A DNA stretch of 64,000 nucleotides, taken from positions 6,386,001-6,450,000 of the forward strand of contig NZ_AP021874.1 in the NCBI RefSeq assembly GCF_009688945.1. Reading direction: 5' to 3'. Origin of the DNA: Desulfosarcina alkanivorans. GTDB lineage: Bacteria > Desulfobacterota > Desulfobacteria > Desulfobacterales > Desulfosarcinaceae. The translations under genes were made by a program, and so were the position numbers. Shown piece after piece: positions 53,216-61,280 of this stretch; position 1 is the first letter of the stretch, and each line of letters starts with the position of its first letter. Under the pieces are notes generated by a model, which saw nothing but the letters and a program-made list of their open reading frames with translations, ran no database searches and was not told where the DNA came from.

Positions 53216-56200
53216 ATGGAAGACAAGCAGACGAAAAAAGCGGTCCTCGGATCCGTCATGGTCGTCGGCGGCGGTATCGCCGGCATGCAGGCGGCCCTCG
53301 ATATGGCCAATTCCGGTTATTACGTATACATGGTGGAGCGGTCACCGGCCATTGGCGGGGCCATGGCCCAGCTGGACAAGACCTTTCCGACCAATGACTG
53401 CTCGATGTGAATTATCTCACCTAAACTGGTCGAGGTCGGCCGGCACATCAACATCGAACTGCTCACGTTGTCCGAAGTGACCGCCATCACTGGCGAGGCG
53501 GGCAACTTTACGGTTTCCGTTCTTCAGCATCCGCGATACGTGGACATGGACAAGTGCATTGCCTGCGGCCTGTGCGCCCAGAAGTGCCCCAAGCGCGTGG
53601 ATGACCGCTACAATGAACGCCTGATCAAGCGCAAGGCGATCTATGTTCCATACTCCCAGGCCGTTCCCCTGAAGTATGCCATCGATGCGGAAAACTGCAT
53701 CTATCTCAAAAACGGCAAGTGCGGTGCCTGTGAGAAGTACTGCCCCTCGGGAGCCATCAATTTCAAGGATACGGAGAAGACCATCGACGTCCGGGTGGGA
53801 TCGGTGGTCATGGCGTCGGGGTTCGAATCCTTCGATCCGTCCGGTCTGGACACATACGGCTACGCCAGCCAGCCGGACGTGGTGACCGCGCTGGAATTCG
53901 AGCGTATCCTGTCGGCCACCGGCCCCTATGGCGGCCACCTGGTGCGTCCGTCGAGCAAACGCGGCAAGAAAGCCACGGGCAAACCGCCCAGACGGATTGC
54001 CTGGCTGCAGTGTGTGGGCAGCCGGGAGATGAACCGCTGCGACAACGGCTTCTGCTCATCGGTGTGCTGCATGTATGCCGTCAAGCAGGCGGTGATGGCC
54101 AAAGACCACAGCGACACCCCCCTGGAATGCACCATTTTTTACATGGACCTGCGCACCCAGGGCAAGGATTTCGACCGCTATTGCGATAATGCCCGCAACA
54201 GCGGTGTCCGGTTCGTTCCGGCCCGCATTCACACGGTGGATCAGGTTCCCGAATCCGACGACCTGATGCTGCGCTATGCGGACGACGGCGGCGAGATCCA
54301 TACGGACGCCTTTGACATGGTGGTGCTGTCGACAGGCCTCGAAGTGAGCAAAGCGGCCGTGGAATTGTCGCACACCCTGGGGGTCGAACTGGACACGGAC
54401 CGGTTCATCCGTTCGAGCTGTTTTCATCCGGTGGCCACCTCGGTGCCGGGAATTTATGCCTGCGGGGTCTCCACCGGTCCCAAGGATATCCCCCAGTCGG
54501 TGATGGAGGCCAGCGCCGCCGCCTGCGCCGCCACCGAAAACCTTTCCGACGGGCGCAACACCCTGACCCGGACCGTGGAGATCCCGGCCCAGCGGGATGT
54601 CAGCCGTGAAGCGCCGCGCATCGGCGTCTTCGTTTGCAACTGCGGCATCAATATCGGCGGCATCGTGCGCGTACCCGAGGTGGCCGACTACGCCCGGACC
54701 CTGCCCGGGGTCGAGTATGTGGAGGAGAACCTGTTCACCTGCAGCCAGGACACCCAGGACAAGATGACGGCGGTGATCCGGGACAAACATCTCAACCGGG
54801 TGGTCGTGGCGGCCTGCACGCCGCGGACCCACGAGGAGTTGTTCCAGGAGACCCTGGTGAATGCGGGCCTGAACAAGTATCTGATCGAGATGGCCAATAT
54901 CCGCAATCAGGATTCATGGGTGCATGCCGACGATCCCGATGCCGCCACCGAAAAGGCCTGCGACCTGGTGCGCATGGCCGTGGCCAAAGCGTTTCTGGCC
55001 GGCCCGCTGCAACAGACCGACCTGCCGGTGACGCCTGCCGCCATGGTGGTGGGCGGCGGCGTGGCCGGCCTTACCGCGGCCCTGTCCCTGGCCCGCCAGG
55101 GCTATCCCGTTCATCTGGTGGAAAAGGCCGCGGTCCTGGGCGGCAATGCCCGCCGCCTGGTCAGGAGCTTCCAGGGGGAAGATGTGGCCGGCTTTCTGAT
55201 TGACCTGATCGATGAGGTGGAATCCGAGCCCCGGATCACCGTCCATTTGGAAACGTCGGTGAGCGATGTGGACGGGTTTGTGGGCAATTTCAACAGCACC
55301 CTGTCCGACGGCAAGACGGAAACGACCATTCGCCACGGCGTGGCGGTTCTGGCCACGGGTGCCAGGGAGAGCCAGCCGTCGGAATACCTGTACGGCCAGC
55401 ACCCGGCGGTGGTCACCCACCTGGAGATGGATGACCTGTTCAGGCAGAACGACCTGCGCATCAAGCGGGCCGGGGACGTGGTCTTCATCCAGTGCGTCGG
55501 GTCACGGAACGAGGCGCGCCCCTACTGCTCCAAGGTGTGCTGCACCCATTCCATCCAGAACGCCCTGGAATTGAAGAAACGCAACCCCGATACGAACGTC
55601 TATATCCTCTACCGGGATATCCGTACCTACGGCAAAAGGGAATACCTGTACAAGGAGGCGCGGCGGCAGGGCGTTCTCTTTTTCCGTTACGACCCGGATC
55701 ATCCGCCGGTTGTCACCCCCGCCGACAAACGCGTCGCCGTGAGCTTTACCGACCCCGTTCTCGGCCGCCCGGTGCGCGTGGACGCCGATCTGCTCTGCCT
55801 GGCCACCGCCATCGAAGCCCGGGACAATACCGGGCTTGCCCAGTCCTTCAAGGTATCGGCGGATGCCGACGGATGGCTGATGGAAGCCCACCAGAAACTG
55901 CGGCCGGTGGAATTTGCCACCGAAGGGGTGTTCCTCTGCGGCATGGGGCATTATCCCAAACCCCTGGAAGAGAGCATTGCCCAGGCCCAGGCCGCCGCGG
56001 CCAAGGCGCTGACCGTGCTGTCCAGGGATCATATCATGGTGGGCGGCATCGTCAGCCACATCGACCCCGAGCTGTGCTCCGGCTGTCTGGGCTGCATCAA
56101 TGTCTGCCCCTATAACGCCATCACCTACAATGCTGAAAAAGGGGTTGCGGAAGTCAACCAGGCCCTGTGCAAGGGGTGCGGGGCCTGTGCCGCGGCCTGT

Positions 56201-56278
56201 CCATCCGAGGCCCCGGTGCTGCTGGGCTTCAGCAACCGGCAGCTGTATGCCCAGATTAAAAGTGCCATGTGCGCCTAA
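53216..56278 (+). CDS. hdrA: HdrA-like iron-sulfur flavoprotein with two FAD domains, selenoprotein
   Basis: 1020 residues from ATG 53216, with one in-frame TGA at 53408-53410 read as Sec65 in TFPTNDCSM-U-IISPKLVEVGRH; this position is Cys or Sec in HdrA relatives. First FAD motif GGGIAGMQAALDMANSGYYVYMVERS lies at about 13-45, with two 4Fe-4S sets (CIACGLCAQKCP, CGACEKYCP). A second, canonical HdrA unit begins at about 472 (VFVCNCGINIGG) with its own FAD motif at about 611 (VVGGGVAGLTAALSLARQG). C-terminal ferredoxin motifs are at about 952 and 983. HdrA is the flavin-based electron-bifurcating subunit of heterodisulfide reductase-type complexes. HdrB and HdrC are absent here, replaced by MvhD and formate dehydrogenase partners. 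Confidence 0.92.
53426..53443 (+). promoter_or_regulatory. SECIS-like hairpin of hdrA
   Basis: 15 nt after the TGA: 7-bp stem CTGGTCG/TCGGCCGG region (C-G, U-G, G-C, G-C, U-G, C-G, G-C) closing an AGGU loop, like the GGU-containing loop of fdhF SECIS. Confidence 0.7.
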
Positions 56279-56301
56279 TTCATATTATCCAAGGAGTGAT
56301 T

Positions 56302-56859
56302 GTGGAACAGAAACCGTTCGAACCCAAAATTCTGGCATTCATATGCAACTGGTGCGCATACGGGGCCGCCGATCTGGCCGGCGTCAGCCGCATGCAGTAC
56401 CCGCCCAACGTGCGCGCCATCCGGGTCATGTGCTCGGCCACCGTATCGCCCCACCATATTCTGCGGGCGCTGCAGGACGGGGCCGACGGGATCCTGGTGG
56501 GCGGTTGACACATCGGCGACTGCCATTACCTGTACGGTAATCACATGACGGTTAAACGGATCACCTTTCTCCAGGAACTGCTCACTTTCATGGGCCTTGA
56601 CGGCCGTGTGCATCTGGAATGGATTTCCTCGGCCGAAGCCCAGAAATTCGTCCAGGTGGTGTCTGCCTTTACGGAGAAAATCCGATCCCTGGGCCCCAAT
56701 CCGCTTGCGGGGGCGAATGCGGCGATGGCGGGCCTTTTGCCTGCCGCGTCACTGGCGAAAAACGCCGATTTAGCCAACAACACGCCATTGGCGCGGCCGG
56801 ACGGCGCCGGAATGACCAAGGAGGCAATCAATGAAAGCCAAAGTCAAACGGTGGCTTGA
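56302..56859 (+). CDS. mvhD: MvhD-like electron-transfer subunit, selenoprotein
   Basis: 185 residues from GTG 56302, with AAGGAG at 56291. CNWCAYGAADLAGVSRMQYPPNVRAIRVMCSA and ILVGG-U-HIGDCHYLYGN are the MvhD/FrhD [2Fe-2S] motifs; the in-frame TGA (56506-56508, residue 69) stands where Cys or Sec occurs in relatives. Residues beyond about 140 form an unusual Ala-rich tail (AASLAKNADLANN...) not seen in short MvhD proteins. MvhD shuttles electrons between HdrA and a dehydrogenase or hydrogenase. It overlaps the next gene by 29 nt. Confidence 0.92.
56525..56541 (+). promoter_or_regulatory. SECIS-like hairpin of mvhD
   Basis: 16 nt after the TGA: stem ATTACC/GGTAAT (6 bp) with loop TGTAC. The stem is perfect but the loop lacks the GGU seen in the hdrA hairpin. 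Confidence 0.6.
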
Positions 56860-57649
56860 AGAGGGCATCGTCGACCTCTTTCTGGGTTACAAAATGGTCA
56901 TGGGCCATCCGCTGCCCTGCAGCTTCACCAAAGACGATCTTGACGCAGTGGATGACCTGGTCGACGGGCCGGCGCGTTATTCCCTGGAAAAGATGGCCAC
57001 CCACATCGCCGCCATCGATCCAGACATCAAAATCGGAATGCTGGCCCGGGACTGCAACCAGCGGGCCCTGAACGTTCTTTATGTCTGGAATCAGCTCAAA
57101 CCGGACCATATCAAGACGGTCAATGTCAACTGCTGCCCGTCGAACCTCAAGCCCCACGGGGACTGCTCCTACCTGGAGCCCGAGAAACCGGCGCCGCTGA
57201 AACAGAAGACCGGTGTGGACAACACCTTGTGCCCCGGGGATCTGGAACAGATGGATCCGCCGGAGCGTCTGTCCCGGTGGATGAATGAATTCCAGAAATG
57301 CATCAAGTGTTATGGCTGCCGGAACATCTGTCCGGTCTGTTTCTGCAAAGAGTGCAGCCTGGAGCATGGCGACCTGATCGGCAAAGGCGCCCTGCCGCCG
57401 GAGGTGCCGATATTTCATCTGGTGCGGGCCGTGCATATGGCCGGGCGCTGCATCGACTGCGGGCTGTGCGAGGATGCCTGCCCCGTGGACATCCCCTTGC
57501 GCCTGCTCTACCGCAAGGTCAACGAGATCGTCAAAACCGTTTTTGACTACGAAACCGGATCCACCGCCGACCAGTCGCCCTTCAGCATCCTGGGAGAGAC
57601 GGTCACGCTGGAACCGAAACCGATGAAAAACGCCGATTTAGCGAACTAG
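56831..57649 (+). CDS. 4Fe-4S electron-transfer subunit, FdhB-like
   Basis: 272 residues, ATG 56831 behind AAGGAGG. The first 130 residues (WLEEGIVDLFLGYKM..GHPLPCSF) form an N-terminal domain with extra cysteines (NVNCCPSNLKPHGDC). Two ferredoxin-type sets follow: CIKCYGCRNICPVCFCKEC and CIDCGLCEDACPVDIP. It is placed between mvhD and fdhA and most likely carries electrons between formate dehydrogenase and HdrA/MvhD. The exact family name is uncertain; homology to FrhB/FdhB-like proteins is inferred. Confidence 0.8.
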   Translation: MKAKVKRWLEEGIVDLFLGYKMVMGHPLPCSFTKDDLDAVDDLVDGPARYSLEKMATHIAAIDPDIKIGMLARDCNQRALNVLYVWNQLKPDHIKTVNVNCCPSNLKPHGDCSYLEPEKPAPLKQKTGVDNTLCPGDLEQMDPPERLSRWMNEFQKCIKCYGCRNICPVCFCKECSLEHGDLIGKGALPPEVPIFHLVRAVHMAGRCIDCGLCEDACPVDIPLRLLYRKVNEIVKTVFDYETGSTADQSPFSILGETVTLEPKPMKNADLAN

Positions 57650-57730
57650 TGGCGGCGAGGGTGTAACACGCGCCCATCAGTCGGCGGTTCAGTCTTTTTA
57701 TATATCGGACATTAACCAAAGGAGTGCACC

Positions 57731-59776
57731 ATGCAGTGCAAGTTCGTCCCCTCCGTCTGTTCATATTGCGGCACCGGATGCGGTGTCCTGTTTGAAGTCA
57801 TCGATGGCCAGATCGTCAGCACCCTGCCCATGAAAACCCATCCGGTCAACCAGGGCAAACTGTGCATCAAAGGCTGGAACCTGCACGAGCATGTGAACAG
57901 CGTCCTGCGTTTGAAACAGCCGCTGGTGAAGACTTTCGGCCGATTCATCAAGGCCGGCTGGGATGAAGCCATCGGCGTGGCCGCCGACCGCTTCCGTGCC
58001 ATCATCGACGAGCACGGACCGGATTCCGTGGGGGTACTGGTGTCGGCCAAGGTGACCAACGAGGAAAATTATCTGGCCCAGAAGTTTGCCCGGGCCGTGC
58101 TGGGCACCAACAACGTCGATCACTGCGCCCGTCTCTGACATGCCTCCACGGTGGCCGGGCTGGCCGCCGCCTTCGGAAGCGGAGCCATGACGAACTCCAT
58201 TGCCGAGATTGAATCGTCGGGGTGCATTTTTGTGATCGGGTCCAACACCACCGCCTGCCATCCGTTGATCGCCCGGCGTATTTTCAGGGCCAGAGAACGC
58301 GGCGCCAAGCTCATCGTGGCGGATCCGCGGAACATTCAGCTGTCCCGTTTCGCCGACGTGGCCGTCAACCACCGGCTGGGCAGCGACGTGGCCCTGTTGA
58401 ACGGCATGATGCACATCATCATCGAAAACGGCTGGCAGGCCGACACCTACATCGCCCAGCGCACCGAAGACTATGAGGCCATGGCATCCGTGATCAAGAC
58501 GTACACGCCGGCCAGGGTCGCGGAGATCACCGGGGTGGACACCCGGGATCTGGAACGCATGGCCGAGCTTTACGCCACCCGCAGCCCGTCCACCCTGCTC
58601 TATGCCATGGGCATCACCCAGCACACCACCGGCGTGGACAACGTCAAATCCTGCTGCAACCTGGCCATGCTCTGCGGCAACGTTGGCGTGCACGGCGGCG
58701 GGGTGAACCCGTTGCGCGGGCAGAACAATGTCCAGGGCGCCTGCGACATGGGCGGGCTGCCCAACGTGATGACCGGCTACCAGCCGGTGGCCGATCCCCA
58801 GGTGCGTGAGAAATTCTCAACGGCATGGGGCGTACCGCTTTCCGACAGTCCGGGACTGACGATTACGGATATGATTCCGGCCATTCTCGACGGCCGGCTG
58901 AAAGGGCTTTTCGTGATCGGCGAAAACCCCAAACTGAGCGACCCGGACTGGAACCACCTCAACGAGGCCCTTAAAAAACTGGACTTCCTCGTGGTTCAGG
59001 ACCTGTTCCTGTCGGAAACCGCCCAGGTGGCCGATGTGGTTTTTTCGGCCGCCGCCGTGGCTGAAAAGGAAGGTACCTTCACCAACACGGAACGCCGCTG
59101 CATGCGCATCCAAAAAGCCGTCGAGCCCCTCGGCGACACCCTGCCCGACTGGGAGATCATCAGCCGCCTGTCGACGGCCATGGGTTATGAGATGCGCTAT
59201 GACAACCCGCAGGCCATCTTCGACGAGATGGCCTCCCTGACGCCCAAGAGCTATGCCGGCATGACATACGACCGCATGGGCCTGGACGGACTGCAGTGGC
59301 CCTGCCCGGACCGCGACCACCCGGGAACCCCCTACCTGCACAAGGACCAGTTCGCCCGGGGCAAGGGAAAATTTCACGCCGTTGACTACCTGGCCCCGGC
59401 GGAAATGCCCGATGCGGAGTACCCCTTTTTCCTGACCACCGGCCGCATGTTTGCCCATTTTCATACCGGCACCATGACCCGTATTTCTCCCCATCTGGAT
59501 GTGGAACAGACCACCGGTTACGTCTCCATCAGCCCGGCAGACGCCGAGGCGCTGAGCGTGGCGGAGGGGGATGTGCTGGTGCTCGCGTCGCGGCGGGGCC
59601 GCATGGAAGCGCCGGCCAGGATCAGCGCCTCCCTGAAACCCGGGACCCTGTTTCTGCCCATCCATTTCGGGGAAAATCCGACCAACGTGCTGACCAGTTC
59701 GGAGGCCTTCGATCCCCTGGCGAAAATTCCGGAGTTCAAGGTCAGCGCCGTGAAGGTAGAGAAACTGTCCGCTTAA
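57731..59776 (+). CDS. fdhA: Selenocysteine formate dehydrogenase catalytic subunit (FdhF/FdhA type)
   Basis: 681 residues from ATG 57731 behind AAAGGAG. The 4Fe-4S motif is C10-x2-C13-x3-C17 with a later Cys (KLCIKG). The in-frame TGA (58136-58138) encodes Sec136 in NVDHCARL-U-HASTVAG, the standard active-site Mo ligand of formate dehydrogenases, followed by the proton-relay His. The molybdopterin domains include NPLRGQNNVQGACDMGGLPN and the C-terminal TTGRMFAHFHTGTMTR. It oxidises formate or reduces CO2. Cytoplasmic (no Tat signal), consistent with a complex with HdrA and MvhD. Confidence 0.96.
58150..58168 (+). promoter_or_regulatory. SECIS-like hairpin of fdhA
   Basis: 11 nt after the TGA: 7-bp stem GGTGGCC/GGCCGCC with one G-U pair and loop GGGCT, in the position expected for a formate dehydrogenase SECIS. 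Confidence 0.8.
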
Positions 59777-59813
59777 GAGAAATGGTCCCCGCCTGTCGGG
59801 TACCTCCGGAAAA

Positions 59814-59838
59814 GGATGCCGTCGGGGCATCCTTTTTT
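59814..59838 (+). terminator. Rho-independent terminator after fdhA
   Basis: GGATGCC/GGCATCC stem (7 bp, extendable by A-T pairs) around GTCGG, followed by six T. It closes the hdrA-fdhA operon. Confidence 0.92.
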
Positions 59839-60079
59839 GTTTGACAGCGCCCCGGGACCATTTTAGCATTGATGGTAAAGCCGATATGAATCGTCCCGTC
59901 CAACCGCCGCTGTCGATGCGGATGTTCAGCGTTCCTTCCCGGACCTGACGTTCCTGCCCATTTTCAGAAGTCGTCCGATCTGCACCCTGTCATTCGGCCT
60001 GCGCCAGCAGCATGTGCCCGCTACCGCTTTCGGTTACGCGGCCGACCAACAACCCTTTTCAACAGGAAAGGAGGGCGCC

Positions 60080-60538
60080 ATGGCAACGTTTCGGATACTG
60101 CTGCCCTACAATTATTCACCCAACGATCAAAAGGCCATCCGTTTTGCCATCGATGCATTTGCCGGGCACGGGGACACCAGTGTTACCCTTTTTCACGCAT
60201 ACACCCCGCTCCCGGAGATCGATGTGACCGCCAGTCCGGAGAATGTGAAGATGAGAAGCGGCATGACCTACCTGGTGACGGAACTCAAAGAGAAGGAGGC
60301 GGCCCTGAAGGCCGTGGGGGATCTGCTGGTGGAGAACGGTTTTGACCCCGACGCCGTTACCTGCGTGTTCAAAAAAAGGGTCAAGAGCGCGGCCGAGGAG
60401 ATCGTGGAGAGGGTGGCCGGCGCCAACGTGCTGGTGCTGAGCCGGGGCGCGGGCAAGGTGACCCACTTTTTCACCCGAAGCATCTATGCCCGCGTGGTGA
60501 CGGCACTGCGCGGCGTCACCATCTGCGTTGCCACCTGA
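60080..60538 (+). CDS. Universal-stress-protein-like (HUP fold) protein
   Basis: 152 residues; ATG 60080 follows AAAGGAGGGCG. FRILLPYNYSPNDQKAIRFAIDAF and DTSVTLFHAYTPLP are the Usp beta1-alpha1-beta2 pattern, and ANVLVLSRGAGKVTHFFTRSIYARVVTALRGVTICV the terminal helix-strand, though the nucleotide loop G-x2-G-x9-G(S/T) is degenerate. Followed after 12 bp by the GAF gene. Confidence 0.78.
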   Translation: MATFRILLPYNYSPNDQKAIRFAIDAFAGHGDTSVTLFHAYTPLPEIDVTASPENVKMRSGMTYLVTELKEKEAALKAVGDLLVENGFDPDAVTCVFKKRVKSAAEEIVERVAGANVLVLSRGAGKVTHFFTRSIYARVVTALRGVTICVAT

Positions 60539-60550
60539 AAGGAGGAGGAT

Positions 60551-61126
60551 ATGGCATCTGAAAACAGGATCAATATCGACATCTTCAAGGCCGTGACGCG
60601 GTCCGTTGCCCACAGCGAAGACCTGGATGTGATGACCAACCACCTGGCGCAACTGCTCACCGCCGGCCTCGACATCAAGGGCTGCGCCATTTTCGTGCTC
60701 AATGCCGTTACCGAGGAACTGGAGATTCTGGCCAGCTTCGGCCTTTCCGCCAAGTACCTGACCAAAGGGCCGCTGAACACGCCCAAAAGCATCAACGAAA
60801 CCTTTCAGGGCAACCCGGTGGTGATCGCGGACATCAGTAAAAAGAACAAGAGCCTGCAATATCCGGACGAGGCCCGCAAAGAGGGGATCGCCGCCATCGT
60901 GTCCCTGCCCATCGACCACCTCGGCGAGGTGGTCGGCGTGCTTCGCCTCTACCACTTCGAGCCCTGGAAAGTGTCGGATCAGGACCTGGAGTCGCTGCAG
61001 ATCCTGGCGGGCATCATCGGCCTGGCGATGACCTATGCACGGTTTCACAACAGCATTTATGCCATCGCCGAGGTGCTGGGGCACACCTTTCAGGTGGAAC
61101 TGACGCCCAAGTGGGGGAAAAGATAA
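60551..61126 (+). CDS. Stand-alone GAF-domain protein
   Basis: 191 residues, start ATG 60551 behind AAAGGAGGAGG. One GAF domain (about 20-170): IKGCAIFVLNAVTEELEILASFGLSAKYLTKGP, VVIADISKKNKSLQYPDEARKEGIAAIVSLPI, EVVGVLRLYHF. It closely resembles the GAF of the histidine kinase at 51488 (both have a YL(T/S)KGP element), so both may recognise the same ligand. No output domain. Confidence 0.85.
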   Translation: MASENRINIDIFKAVTRSVAHSEDLDVMTNHLAQLLTAGLDIKGCAIFVLNAVTEELEILASFGLSAKYLTKGPLNTPKSINETFQGNPVVIADISKKNKSLQYPDEARKEGIAAIVSLPIDHLGEVVGVLRLYHFEPWKVSDQDLESLQILAGIIGLAMTYARFHNSIYAIAEVLGHTFQVELTPKWGKR

Positions 61127-61236
61127 GGGGCAGAGGCTGTAGCGGTTTAGGCTGTAGGAAAACAGATGGCCATCATCCGGAGAACTGAGGACTGAGGTCG
61201 GTAGGCGGATGACCGACATCCGACGTCGGTGGCCGT

Positions 61237-61264
61237 CCTACAGCCTACAGCCTACAGCCTACAG
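61237..61264. repeat. Four tandem CCTACAG heptamers
   Basis: Perfect tandem heptamer (61237-61264). Its reverse complement appears twice upstream (GGCTGTAG at 61135, GGCTGTAGG at 61150), so the spacer between the convergent GAF and molybdenum-subunit genes can fold into a long hairpin that may act as a bidirectional terminator. Confidence 0.7.
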
Positions 61265-61280
61265 GCTATCCACCTCCGTC

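Noticed and set aside
53819..53830. GGTTCGAATCC-like string resembling a tRNA T-arm
   Set aside because: It lies inside the hdrA coding frame and no acceptor or anticodon arms surround it.
61237..61264. CCTACAG heptamers as a CRISPR array
   Set aside because: Repeats are 7 bases and contiguous, with no spacers and no cas genes in the window.
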